Part shown: one piece after another, positions 48,610 through 56,925 of the stretch | Layout of the letters: every line of letters begins with the position of its first letter | Position numbering within the stretch: the stretch's first letter is position 1 | NCBI RefSeq assembly: GCF_014897705.1 | Contig: NZ_JABUXV010000002.1 | Location: 124,001 to 188,000 of the forward strand | Source: Brachybacterium sp. FME24 | GTDB lineage: Bacteria; Actinomycetota; Actinomycetes; Actinomycetales; Dermabacteraceae | DNA: 64,000 nucleotides | Direction: 5' to 3' | Made by a program: the position numbers and the translations under genes | Notes under the pieces: model-generated | The model's input: only the letters and a program-made list of their open reading frames with translations | Database searches by the model: none | What the model was told of the DNA's origin: nothing

Positions 48610-49482
48610 TCAGCCCTCGGCGGCGGAGAGGTCGAGGCGCTCGGGGTGGGTGTACACGTTCATGCGGCCATCGCCGTCGTCGGCGGCGCGGGTGAAGCCC
48701 ACCAGCGTCTGTCCGAACTCCTCGGCGGTGCCCACGGCCAGTGAGCTCGCGGCGGAGACGCAGGCGAGCAGGGGAATCCCGGCCATGCAGGCCTTCTGGG
48801 CGATCTCGAAGCTGGCGCGGGAGGAGACGAGCAGGAAGCAGTCACGCAGCGGCAGGCGGTCCTCGAGCAGGGCCCAGCCGATGACCTTGTCGACAGCGTT
48901 GTGGCGGCCGACGTCCTCGCGCACCACCAGAATCGTGCCGTCGAGGTCCACGAGGGCGGCGGCATGGACGCCGCCGGTGCGGGCGAAGACGGCCTGCTGG
49001 TCGGTGAGGGCGCGGGCGGCGCCGAGGATCACGCGCGGATCCAGTGACCAGTTCTTCACCAGGGTGTAGCGACTCTTCTGCCGCACCGCGTCGATGCTCT
49101 CCGAGCCGCACACCCCGCAGGCGGAGGTCGTGGTGAAGTTCCTGGTCGCCAGGGGGAGCAGCTGCGGCCGCGTGGTCGTGAAGTCCATGACGTTGTACGT
49201 GTTCTGCGCGAAGCCGCTGCCGTCGTCGATCACCGCGCCGTCGCAATAGCGGGCCTCGGTGATGTCCTCGCGGTGGGCGATGATGCCCTCGCCATGGAGG
49301 AAGCCGTGGATCAGTTCGACGTCGTTCCCGGGCGTGCGCATGGTCAGCGACAGCTGCTGCCCGTTGACCCGGATGTCGAGCGGCTCCTCGACGGCGACGT
49401 GATCGCCCTTGCGCCCGGCATACAGCCGGCCCTCGCGCACCCTGACGGTGCGGATCCGTGTGGTGTCGGTGACCCTGCCCAT
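48610..49482 (-). CDS. fdhD: FdhD sulfur carrier for formate dehydrogenase
   Basis: This 290-residue protein transfers sulfur to the molybdenum cofactor of formate dehydrogenase. The paired cysteines are in SACGVCGSESID near residue 125. Other blocks are EEPLDIRVNG, PGNDVELIHGFLHGEGII, FARTGGVHAAAL and REDVGRHNAVDKVIGWALL. The ATG at 49480-49482 is chosen from family alignment; upstream frame to 49545 is not like FdhD. No formate dehydrogenase gene is in the window, so its partner is elsewhere. Confidence 0.95.
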   Translation of the reverse strand: MGRVTDTTRIRTVRVREGRLYAGRKGDHVAVEEPLDIRVNGQQLSLTMRTPGNDVELIHGFLHGEGIIAHREDITEARYCDGAVIDDGSGFAQNTYNVMDFTTTRPQLLPLATRNFTTTSACGVCGSESIDAVRQKSRYTLVKNWSLDPRVILGAARALTDQQAVFARTGGVHAAALVDLDGTILVVREDVGRHNAVDKVIGWALLEDRLPLRDCFLLVSSRASFEIAQKACMAGIPLLACVSAASSLAVGTAEEFGQTLVGFTRAADDGDGRMNVYTHPERLDLSAAEG

Positions 49483-49554
49483 ACCGCGAGGGTAGCCCTC
49501 CCACCTGCGGCGTGGCTCGACAACTGGATCACGCCGCTGGATCACGCCGACGGA

Positions 49555-49914
49555 TCACGCCGACGGATCATCCCGGGACTCCGCCAGGTCCTTGATCTGC
49601 AGCAGGCGCCGGTCCCAGCCGCGCGAGACGAGACCGAGCAGGTCGGAGATCTCCCGGAGGCGAGCGGGCTCCACCGCGTGCACCCGGCGCTGCTTCTGCC
49701 GCGCGGCGCCGACGAGGCCGACGTCCTCGAGGATCCGCAGGTGCTTGGCGATGGCCTGCCTGCTGACGTCGAGGTCGCGGGCCACGGCGCCGGCGTCGTC
49801 GGGCTGCTCGGCGAGGCGCACCAGGATGCGCCGACGCGTGCGATCGGCGAGCGCCGCGAAGAGGTCATCGGCGCCCTCTGCGAGCAGACCGTCAGGGCCT
49901 GCCCGCCCGGTCAC
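49555..49914 (-). CDS. ArsR-family winged-helix regulator
   Basis: This 119-residue repressor-like protein has a winged helix at about residues 18-80 (LFAALADRTRRRILVRLAEQ, then VARDLDVSRQAIAKHLRILE). There are no metal-binding cysteines, so it is of the type that pairs with START-domain proteins. The ATG overlaps the stop of the SRPBCC gene by 4 bp. It probably controls that gene and perhaps the next SRPBCC gene. Confidence 0.92.
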   Translation of the reverse strand: MTGRAGPDGLLAEGADDLFAALADRTRRRILVRLAEQPDDAGAVARDLDVSRQAIAKHLRILEDVGLVGAARQKQRRVHAVEPARLREISDLLGLVSRGWDRRLLQIKDLAESRDDPSA

Positions 49915-50396
49915 GCTCGGGTCTCCGCCAGGGTGCGCGCGATCTCGAGCTCCTGGATCCAGCCGGTGGTGTTGTCCTCGAAGGCCGCCCGACGTTTGGC
50001 GGCGTCGTCGCTGATCGCGGCGAAACCGCGTTCACGGACGGTGAGCAGGACCCCGTCGGACGCACTGGATCCCACCGGGTCGATGGTGAACTCGATGGTG
50101 TTGTTCGGGAAATCGGCGAGCTCGCCGACCTGACCGACGAGCCAGCGGAACACCGCTCGCCGAGGCGGGTCGAGCACGTCGGTGGCCACGGCGAACGTGC
50201 CGTGCACGGGGTCGACCACGTGCGAGGTGTCGCCGTCGGTGGTGATCTCGTGCTCGGTGTAGGCGCCGTCGTTGATGAACCAACCGGGTTCGCTGACGAT
50301 CGCGAACACGGTCTCGGCAGTGGCGTCGATGTGGATGCTGCGGACGATCTCGTCGGGGACGTCGTCGGTGGTGAGCGGGGTGGGATCGACGGTCAT
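49911..50396 (-). CDS. SRPBCC/AHSA1-type START-like protein
   Basis: This 161-residue protein fits the Bet v 1-like fold: IVRSIHIDATAETVFAIVSEPGWFIN begins the first strand and helix, and SSASDGVLLTVRERGF is in the later strands. The C-terminal helix follows (NTTGWIQELEIARTL). Paired with an ArsR regulator, a common arrangement in actinobacteria. The ATG at 50394-50396 has a GAGGAG site; earlier codons run into a hairpin. Ligand unknown. Confidence 0.9.
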   Translation of the reverse strand: MTVDPTPLTTDDVPDEIVRSIHIDATAETVFAIVSEPGWFINDGAYTEHEITTDGDTSHVVDPVHGTFAVATDVLDPPRRAVFRWLVGQVGELADFPNNTIEFTIDPVGSSASDGVLLTVRERGFAAISDDAAKRRAAFEDNTTGWIQELEIARTLAETRA

Positions 50397-50450
50397 GACT
50401 GCGCTCCTCGCGCTCGGTGGATGGCCGCACCGGCCTCGTCCCCCCCCAGC

Positions 50451-50510
50451 GTGCCAGGAACCCACCCATAGTGCAACCCTTCGATTGCAGTATGGGTGAG
50501 TTCCTGGCAC
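50451..50510. repeat. 60-bp hairpin with 26-bp arms
   Basis: Arms 50451-50476 and 50485-50510 pair at 24 of 26 positions around an 8-base loop (CCCTTCGA). The arm begins GTGCCAGGAAC. It lies between two codirectional SRPBCC genes. It may be a terminator for the upstream gene or a repeat element; no second copy was seen here. Confidence 0.85.
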
Positions 50511-50531
50511 GTCACCGTGGGAACGGAGGGG

Positions 50532-51020
50532 TCACGGCTTCGTGACCGCCGCAGCCAGCAGGTTCAGCGACTGCTCGAGATCCTCCTGCGGGATCGCCGG
50601 GAACCCGACCTTCTTCAGGAGCGCCTTGTCGGTGACCTTGGACCAGTCGTAGGTCAAGGTGACCTCGGTGGTGCCGGCGCCGGTGGGCTTCAGCTCGTAG
50701 AGCCATTCCCAGCCCAGCGGCTGCTCCGGTGCGGTGCCGTCCTCCGCCTCGGGGGCCGGCTGCCAGCCGACCATCTTGTTCTCGTCGAAGGCCGTGACGA
50801 AGCTGTGGGTGCGGTAGTCCCCGCCCATCGCCTCGCGGTGCATGTTCATCACGAACTTCTCGCCGACCTTGGTGATGCGCTCGGTGTCATCGGCGGAGCG
50901 GACGGTGCCGGATCCGTCGAACTCCGGGTGCCGCGCAGGCAGGGTGAGCAGGTCGAAGAGGTCCTTGGAGGGCGCATCGACGGTTCGGGTGACGGTCACG
51001 TGGGTCTGGTTGTCAGTCAT
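50532..51020 (-). CDS. SRPBCC-family protein
   Basis: This 162-residue Bet v 1-like protein starts HVTVTRTVDAPSKDLFDLLT, as in polyketide cyclase/START-like members, and ends with a long helix (EDLEQSLNLLAAAVTK). It is not closely like the neighbouring AHSA1 protein. A candidate promoter (TTGACC, complement of 51073-51078, and TGACAA, complement of 51049-51054, 18 bp apart) precedes it. Ligand and role are unknown. Confidence 0.88.
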   Translation of the reverse strand: MTDNQTHVTVTRTVDAPSKDLFDLLTLPARHPEFDGSGTVRSADDTERITKVGEKFVMNMHREAMGGDYRTHSFVTAFDENKMVGWQPAPEAEDGTAPEQPLGWEWLYELKPTGAGTTEVTLTYDWSKVTDKALLKKVGFPAIPQEDLEQSLNLLAAAVTKP

Positions 51021-51048
51021 GGCATCACCCTGTCGCGCACTCTGCGCG

Positions 51049-51078
51049 TTGTCACCCGCGAGCCGACCGCACGGTCAA
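51049..51078 (-). promoter_or_regulatory. Candidate promoter of the SRPBCC gene
   Basis: On the minus strand TTGACC and TGACAA are separated by 18 bp, about 30 bp before the ATG. The -10 box is weak, so this is tentative. Confidence 0.4.
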
Positions 51079-51087
51079 CGACGCTGG

Positions 51088-51936
51088 TCACAGGGGTGAT
51101 GCGACAACCTCCGCGAGGGGTCGCGGCGCTCGTCCCAGCACCGCTTCGACATCGGTGCTGACCACGTCGAGCGCGCCCGAGGCGATCGCGGTGTAGGTGC
51201 TGATCCAGGCCTCGACCATCCAGTCCGGGGCGCCGTACGGGGCTCGGGAGGCACGGGCCTCCTCGAGCGTCTCGTCGACATAGCGGTACTCCTCGCCGCG
51301 GGCAGCGGTCAAGATCATCGCCGCCTCGGCGAGGGTGACCGCGCTCGGACCCGTGAGGTCCAGGGTGCGACCGGCCCATGTCGCCGGATCGCGCAGGATC
51401 GCGGCGGCGACCTCGGCGACGTCGGCCCGGGCCACGAAGGCGCAGCGGCCCGCGCCCCCGGGGCCCCGGATCACGCGCTCCTCGCCCGCGAAGTCGAGCA
51501 GCACGTCGGCGTAGAAGCTGTCGCGCAGAAAAGTCCAGGGCAGGCCCGAGTCGCGCAGGGCCTGCTCGGTGGTGCCGTGGTCCCGGGCCAGGGTGAACTC
51601 GGCGTCGGTCGAGGCCCCCAGGAACGAGGTGTAGACGATATGGCCGACGCCCGCCTCCGCGGCGGCGGCGATCGCGGTGCGATGCTGCTGGACCCGGTCC
51701 GCGGATTCCCCGGCCGAGACGAGCAGCAGCGCGTCCACCCCGGTGAAGGCCTTTCGGCAGGCGGCGGCATCGGAGAACTCGGCGCGGACCACCTCGGCGC
51801 CGGGGACCTCCGGGGCGCGGCGCGGACTGCGCACCACGAGACGGAGGTCCGGCCCGGTCCCGGCAGGCTGCTCGGTCAGCAGCGTGGCCACCGCTCCCCC
51901 GACCTTCCCGGTCGCGCCGGTGATCGCGATGCGCAT
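51088..51936 (-). CDS. NmrA/SDR-type NAD(P)-binding protein
   Basis: This 282-residue protein has the N-terminal nucleotide motif ITGATGKVGGAVATLL at residues 4-19 and no Tyr-x-x-x-Lys catalytic pair in the usual place, so it belongs with the atypical NmrA-like group that includes quinone reductase-like and redox-sensing members. The ATG overlaps the stop of the osmoprotectant receptor gene by ATGA, making it the last gene of that ABC operon. Why it is joined to that operon is unclear. Confidence 0.88.
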   Translation of the reverse strand: MRIAITGATGKVGGAVATLLTEQPAGTGPDLRLVVRSPRRAPEVPGAEVVRAEFSDAAACRKAFTGVDALLLVSAGESADRVQQHRTAIAAAAEAGVGHIVYTSFLGASTDAEFTLARDHGTTEQALRDSGLPWTFLRDSFYADVLLDFAGEERVIRGPGGAGRCAFVARADVAEVAAAILRDPATWAGRTLDLTGPSAVTLAEAAMILTAARGEEYRYVDETLEEARASRAPYGAPDWMVEAWISTYTAIASGALDVVSTDVEAVLGRAPRPLAEVVASPL

Positions 51937-52892
51937 CAGACCAGACCCTTCTCCGCGAGCCATGCCGTCGCGATGTCGGCGGAGCTGGACTGCTCCTCGA
52001 CGCTCTGACGGTTCAGCTCGATGAGGTCGTCGGCGCTGAGCGCCTCGATCACCGCGGTGATCGCCGCCTCGGCATCCGCATCGACCTTCTCGGAGACGAC
52101 GGGCACGACGTTCTGCGGCAGGATCAGCGACTCCGGATCCTCGAGCGGCACCAGGTCGTTCGCCACGATCGCGGGGTCCGAGGTGTAGAGATCCGCCAGC
52201 TGCACATCACCGTCGGTGAGGGCCTGCACGGTGAGGGGGCCGCCGCCGTCCTCGACCGGGACCACGGTGACGTCCACGCCGTAGACCTCTTTCACGCCCT
52301 CGGGGCCGTAGGGGCGCACCTCGAACTCGCTGTTGGCGGCGATCTTCAGATCCTCCTCGACACCGGCGAGATCCGCGATGGTGGTCAGGGAGTTGGCCTC
52401 GGCGAAGGCGGCGGTGGTGGTGTACGAGTCCTGGTCGGTGGCGTCGGCGAAGGGCAGCAGGCGCAGGCCGTCGGGAAGTGCCTCATCGGCCGCGGTGTGG
52501 ATCTCCTCGGGGCTCGCGGAGGTGGCCTCGGAGTCGTAGTGCTGGAGCAGGTTGCCGGTGTACTCGGGGAGCACGTCGAGCGCCCCGTTCTCCAGTTCCG
52601 GCATGTACACCTCGCGCTGGCCGATCTGGTACTGCCGGTCGACGGTGAGGCCCGCGGCCTCGAGGGACTGCGCGAACAGCTCGGCGATGATCTCGTTGGA
52701 GTAGTACGCCTGGGAGCCGACGACGACGGTGCCCGAGTCCGCAGCGCCGCCATCGGACCCGGACCCACCCTCGCCGCCGGTGTCGCCGCCCTCCTCGAAG
52801 GGATCAGAAGCTCCGCAGGCGGCCGCACCGAGGGCGACGCCGCCGATGCCGATCGCACCGAGCAGATGACGACGGGAGCTGTGGATTCTCAT
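51936..52892 (-). CDS. Osmoprotectant-binding lipoprotein (OpuBC/ProX type)
   Basis: This 318-residue solute-binding protein begins with an Arg-Arg signal (SSRRHLLGAIGIGG) and a lipobox-like GAAAC, then an acidic Gly/Ser spacer. Family features include VVGSQAYYSNEIIAELFAQ, LPEYTGNLL and VQLADLYTSDPAI. Such receptors bind glycine betaine, choline or carnitine. A CAGGAGA site precedes the ATG. It follows two permease genes and an ATPase gene in one operon. Confidence 0.93.
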   Translation of the reverse strand: MRIHSSRRHLLGAIGIGGVALGAAACGASDPFEEGGDTGGEGGSGSDGGAADSGTVVVGSQAYYSNEIIAELFAQSLEAAGLTVDRQYQIGQREVYMPELENGALDVLPEYTGNLLQHYDSEATSASPEEIHTAADEALPDGLRLLPFADATDQDSYTTTAAFAEANSLTTIADLAGVEEDLKIAANSEFEVRPYGPEGVKEVYGVDVTVVPVEDGGGPLTVQALTDGDVQLADLYTSDPAIVANDLVPLEDPESLILPQNVVPVVSEKVDADAEAAITAVIEALSADDLIELNRQSVEEQSSSADIATAWLAEKGLV

Positions 52893-52954
52893 GGGGGTTC
52901 TCCTGGGGTCGATGCAGTGGTGATGGGGTGGGCGGTCCTCGCGCCCGGAGTCGC

Positions 52955-53626
52955 TCATGCGGTCTTCGCCCCGCGCGGGGCGGTGACACGTTGCAGCAGC
53001 AGGAGGGCGAGGTCGAGGAGCAGGGCGAGGGCGATCACCAGGAGCGAACCCGCGATCATCTGCGGGTAGTCCTGGGAGGTGAGGCCGAGGAAGATGTAGC
53101 GCCCCAGCCCGCCGTTGCCCACGTACGCGGCGAGCATCGCGGTGGCGACGACCTGCACGGTCGCGCCGCGGAACCCGCCCACGATCAGAGGCACTCCCAG
53201 CGGGATCTCCACCTTCGTGAGGATCTGCCACTCGGTCATGCCCTGCGCACGGGCGGCATCGACGGTCGCCGGATCCGCTGACTCGACCGCCGAGTAGGCC
53301 CCGGCCAGCAGCGAGGGCACCGCGAGGACCACGAAGGCCAGCAGCGGCGCGGTGAGTCCGATGCCGAGCAGCAGCGCGAACAGGGTGACCAGGCCCAGGG
53401 TGGGCAGTGCCCGGGCGGCGCCGGCGGAGGCGATCGCCACGCTCTTGCCGACCCCGGTGTGACCGACGAGCAGTCCCAGCGGAACGGCGATCAGCGCCGC
53501 GACGAACACACCGAGCGCGGTGTACCCGAGGTGCTCGAGTGTGCGCATCGGGATGCCCGAGGGGCCGGACCAGTGTGCGGCCTCGGCCAACCATGCGAGG
53601 GCCTGCAGGAAGGGATTGCCGGTCAT
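52955..53626 (-). CDS. Osmoprotectant ABC permease (OpuBD/ProW-like) 1
   Basis: This 223-residue permease has about five or six membrane segments and the family block GARALPTLGLVTLFALLLGIG followed by the coupling loop DPATVDAARAQGMTEWQILT. The ATG overlaps the upstream permease stop by 4 bp. With the second permease it forms the heteromeric channel. Confidence 0.92.
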   Translation of the reverse strand: MTGNPFLQALAWLAEAAHWSGPSGIPMRTLEHLGYTALGVFVAALIAVPLGLLVGHTGVGKSVAIASAGAARALPTLGLVTLFALLLGIGLTAPLLAFVVLAVPSLLAGAYSAVESADPATVDAARAQGMTEWQILTKVEIPLGVPLIVGGFRGATVQVVATAMLAAYVGNGGLGRYIFLGLTSQDYPQMIAGSLLVIALALLLDLALLLLQRVTAPRGAKTA

Positions 53627-54273
53627 GGCCGCCTCACCGACCTCTGTCGCGTCCACGGCATCAGCGCTCGTCCCAGCAGCACCAGCAGCGCATCGGTGAG
53701 GACGGCGAGCACCGCGGTCAGGACCACTCCGGCGGCGATCTCGGCGATGATCCCGCGTCGGAATCCGTCCACGAAGAGCATCCCCAGGCTGGGGACGCCG
53801 AGCACGCCGCCGACGGTGACCAGCGAGATCGTGCTGACGGCGACCACGCGCACCCCGGCCAGCAGCACCGGCCCGGCCAGCGGCAGCTCGACCTGGAAGA
53901 AGCGGGCCGTGGGCGCATAGCCCTGGGCGGTGGCGGAGCTGAGCACGTCACGGCTCACGGAGCGGAAGGCGTCCGAGGCTGCGGGCACCATCAGCGCGAG
54001 CCCGTACAGCGAGAGCGCGATCGCGATGTTCAGAGGGCTGCGCACGCTCGTGCCGATGATGCCGGGCAGCAGCACGAACAACGGCAGCGAGGGGATCGCG
54101 TACAGCAGCCCCGAGGTGGTGGTGACTCCTGTGCGCAGCCAGCCCTGGGAGTTGGCGAGCTTCGCCAGCGGCAGGGACAGGGCAAGGGCGACGAGGATCG
54201 GGGGCAGTGCCTGCAGCAGGTGGGAGCCCGTGCGGGCGGCGATCAGGTCGAGGTTCTCGAGCACCCAGCTCAC
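53623..54273 (-). CDS. Osmoprotectant ABC permease (OpuBB-like) 2
   Basis: This 216-residue permease has LLYAIPSLPLFVLLPGIIG in a mid helix, and the ATPase coupling loop DVLSSATAQGYAPTARFFQV. The ATG overlaps the ATPase stop by ATGA, and the stop overlaps the other permease. Order ATPase-permease-permease-receptor is that of OpuB/ProU-type systems. Confidence 0.92.
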   Translation of the reverse strand: MSWVLENLDLIAARTGSHLLQALPPILVALALSLPLAKLANSQGWLRTGVTTTSGLLYAIPSLPLFVLLPGIIGTSVRSPLNIAIALSLYGLALMVPAASDAFRSVSRDVLSSATAQGYAPTARFFQVELPLAGPVLLAGVRVVAVSTISLVTVGGVLGVPSLGMLFVDGFRRGIIAEIAAGVVLTAVLAVLTDALLVLLGRALMPWTRQRSVRRP

Positions 54274-55157
54274 GAGGGGGTCTCCCCCGCCGGCCCGGAA
54301 CGGGCTGCTGCATGCGCGGTCAGCACGCCGGCGGCGCGCCCGTCGGCATCCACCACGATGTCGCGGCCGTCGACGCGCTCAACATGCAGGGAACGGGTCC
54401 CGCGGTCGGCGCCGACGAAACTGGCCACGAAGTCGTCGGCCGGATCGGCGAGGATCTCCTGCGGGGTGCCGATCTGGGCGACGACGCAGCCGGGCCGCAG
54501 GATCACGACGCGGTCACCGATGAGGAAGGCCTCGTCGATGTCGTGGGTGACGAAGACGATCGTCTTCTTCAGGTCCCGCTGCAGGTGCATCAGTTCCTGC
54601 TGCAGCTCGCCTCGCACGATGGGGTCCACGGCGCCGAAGGGTTCGTCCATGAGCAGGATGTTCGGGTCGGCGGCGAGACCGCGGGCGACGCCCACCCGCT
54701 GCTGCTGCCCGCCGGAGAGCTGCGCGGGGTAGCGGACGGCCAGGGCGGCCTCGAGGCCGACGGTCTCCATGAGCTCGTGCGCGCGGGTCCGGGCATCGCG
54801 CTTCGAGATGCCGCGCAGCACGGGCACGGTGGTGATGTTGTCGAGCACGGTGCGATGCGGCAGCAGCCCGGAGGCCTGCATGACGTAGCCGACGCTGCGA
54901 CGCAGGCGCACGGGGTCCAGGCTCGCCACGTCGTCGCCGTCGATGGTGATGCGCCCCGAGGTGGGATCGACCATGCGGTTGATCATGCGCATCAGGGTGG
55001 TCTTGCCGGAGCCCGAGGTGCCCACCAGCACCACGGATTCGTGCGAGGCGATCTCCAGGCTGAAATCCTCGACGGCGAGTGTGCCGCCCGGGTACTCCTT
55101 GCGGACGTTCTCGAAACCGATCACCGGGGCCTCCAGACGGGATGGGCCGACGTGCAT
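54270..55157 (-). CDS. Osmoprotectant ABC ATPase (OpuBA/ProV-like)
   Basis: This 295-residue ATPase has Walker A GTSGSGKTT at residues 46-54, Q-loop VMQASGLLPH, signature [19 protein letters not shown] and Walker B ILLMDEPFGAVDP, followed by the H-loop VFVTHDIDEAF. The tail after the nucleotide domain is short, so only a partial CBS-like region is present. An ATG at 55157 is preferred; a TTG further upstream at 55175 is possible. It is first in its operon, 108 bp after the amino-acid permease gene. Confidence 0.92.
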   Translation of the reverse strand: MHVGPSRLEAPVIGFENVRKEYPGGTLAVEDFSLEIASHESVVLVGTSGSGKTTLMRMINRMVDPTSGRITIDGDDVASLDPVRLRRSVGYVMQASGLLPHRTVLDNITTVPVLRGISKRDARTRAHELMETVGLEAALAVRYPAQLSGGQQQRVGVARGLAADPNILLMDEPFGAVDPIVRGELQQELMHLQRDLKKTIVFVTHDIDEAFLIGDRVVILRPGCVVAQIGTPQEILADPADDFVASFVGADRGTRSLHVERVDGRDIVVDADGRAAGVLTAHAAARSGPAGETPS

Positions 55158-55265
55158 TGCTGCCGGGACGTCCAACCTTACCCACGCGTACCGACGAACG
55201 TCGTGAGGTTTCCTGCGTGCCGCGGAAGCTCGGCGGAGTGGACCCGCCGCGCGGAGCCCGCCGGC

Positions 55266-56138
55266 TCAACTCGCGACCGCGCGCGCCTTCATGCGGGCGT
55301 CCAGGGCCAACGCGATGCGGGTGAGCAGGAAGTTCAGTGCGATGTAGATGACCGAGACGACCACATAGGTCTGTACCAGGTAGCGGGTGATGGAGACCAT
55401 CGTCTTGCCCTGGAACTGGAGCTCGTTGTAGCTGACCACGTAGCCGAGGGTGGAGTCCTTGAGCAGGGTGACCAGCGCGAGGATCAGGCTCGGCAGCACC
55501 AGGCGCACGGCTTGCGGAAGGATCACGTGGACCAGCGCGTCGCGCCGGCCCAGACCGATCGCGGAGGCGGCCTCGTGCTGGCCCCTGTCCACGGCCTTGA
55601 TGCCGGCGCGGAACACCTCGGCGGTGGTGGCGGCGGAGACCAGGATCATCGGGATGACCAGCATCCAGAACCGTGGGAAGGTGACGCCGTAGGCGGGCAG
55701 GGCCAGCAGGAAGGCGTAGACCACCAGCAGCATCGGGATGCCGCGGAAGAACTCGATCCACACGGTCGCGACGCTGCTGAGCGCCCCGAAGCGGGAGAGT
55801 CGGGCCAGCGCCAGCAGCAGGCCGAAGGGGAAGGCGACGACGGCGGCGACCGCGGTGACCTGGAGTGTTCCCAGGAGGCCGCGGCCGAGGAAGGCGAGAT
55901 AGTCGACTCGCAGGTAGACGACCCACTTCGCGGGGTCCAGCTGCCCGTTCTTCTGGAACTGCCAGAGTCCGGCGGCGAGCAGTCCGAGGATCACCGCGGC
56001 GCTGAGGACCGACAGCAGCGCGATGCGCCGGCGCCCTTTGGGGCCGGGGGCGTCGAAGAGGACCTGGGTCGCGCTGTGCGTGGCTCTGCGATGGGCGGCG
56101 CGGGGGGCGTGGCGGGTGGTGCCCGCGGCTGCGCTCAT
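55266..56138 (-). CDS. Amino-acid ABC permease (GluD-like)
   Basis: This 290-residue permease has one N-terminal helix after a basic tail and the family pattern LLGTLQVTAVAAVVAFPFGLLL, then IWIEFFRGIP-like VATVWIEFFRGIPMLLVVYA. The coupling loop is HEAASAIGLGRRDALVHVILPQAV. The ATG overlaps the preceding permease stop by ATGA. It is the fourth gene of a GluABCD-type operon and probably imports glutamate or a related acidic amino acid. Confidence 0.92.
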   Translation of the reverse strand: MSAAAGTTRHAPRAAHRRATHSATQVLFDAPGPKGRRRIALLSVLSAAVILGLLAAGLWQFQKNGQLDPAKWVVYLRVDYLAFLGRGLLGTLQVTAVAAVVAFPFGLLLALARLSRFGALSSVATVWIEFFRGIPMLLVVYAFLLALPAYGVTFPRFWMLVIPMILVSAATTAEVFRAGIKAVDRGQHEAASAIGLGRRDALVHVILPQAVRLVLPSLILALVTLLKDSTLGYVVSYNELQFQGKTMVSITRYLVQTYVVVSVIYIALNFLLTRIALALDARMKARAVAS

Positions 56139-56836
56139 GCCTGCGCTCCTGCGGTGACGTCCAGTGCGCTGCGGCCCCGGGAGCGACCGGTGGGGGCGTC
56201 CGGGGAGACGGCGCGCTCGATCACGCCGCCGAGGGCGGAGCCGCCCAGCGACATCCCGAGGTAGACAGCGCCGGCGACCAGGAACATGAGCACTGCCTGC
56301 GCGTACTGGATGTTGAGGGTCTGGGTGACCCAGGTGATCTCGCTGACCGCGATGGCCGAGCACAGCGCCGAACCGATCACGGTGCCGATGAAGACGTTCA
56401 CCAGCGGCTGGATCATGGTGCGGAAGGCCTGCGGGAGCACGACGAAGCGCAGCGTCCCGAAGAAGCCGAGGCCGATGGAGCGGGCCGCCTCGGCGTGGCC
56501 GACGGGCACCGTGTTGATGCCCGAGCGCACGTTCTCGCACACGAAGGCGGCCGACGACAGGGTCAGCCCGAGCACCCCGCACCAGAAGTACGGCAACCGC
56601 AGGCCGACGTCCGGCAGGCCGAAGGCGATGAGGATCAGCAGGCTCAGCAGCGGGATGTTGCGGAAGATCTCGACGTACACCGTGGCGGCCCAGCGCAGCG
56701 GCGGGATCGGGCTGACCCGGCACACGGCGAGCGCGGTGCCGACGATCAGGGCGAGCACATAGCCGAGCAGGGTCAGCGCGACGGTGTACGCGATGCCCTG
56801 CAGCAGCAGGGGGACGTTCTCGGCGATGGCTTCCAT
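56135..56836 (-). CDS. Amino-acid ABC permease (GluC-like)
   Basis: This 233-residue permease has GIAYTVALTLLGYVLALIVGT, VYVEIFRNIPLLSLLILIA and the coupling loop HAEAARSIGLGFFGTLRFVV, all typical of polar amino-acid permeases. It follows the receptor gene by 89 bp and overlaps the GluD-like gene. The ATG lies after a GAGAGGCC-type region with a weak ribosome site. Confidence 0.92.
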   Translation of the reverse strand: MEAIAENVPLLLQGIAYTVALTLLGYVLALIVGTALAVCRVSPIPPLRWAATVYVEIFRNIPLLSLLILIAFGLPDVGLRLPYFWCGVLGLTLSSAAFVCENVRSGINTVPVGHAEAARSIGLGFFGTLRFVVLPQAFRTMIQPLVNVFIGTVIGSALCSAIAVSEITWVTQTLNIQYAQAVLMFLVAGAVYLGMSLGGSALGGVIERAVSPDAPTGRSRGRSALDVTAGAQA

Positions 56837-56925
56837 CGGGGCCTCTCGGTGCTGGGATGTCGGCCGACGGGACGGGTCCGTGCCGCGGATTCGCGGCGCA
56901 TGGCGCCCGTCCCGTCATCGACGGG

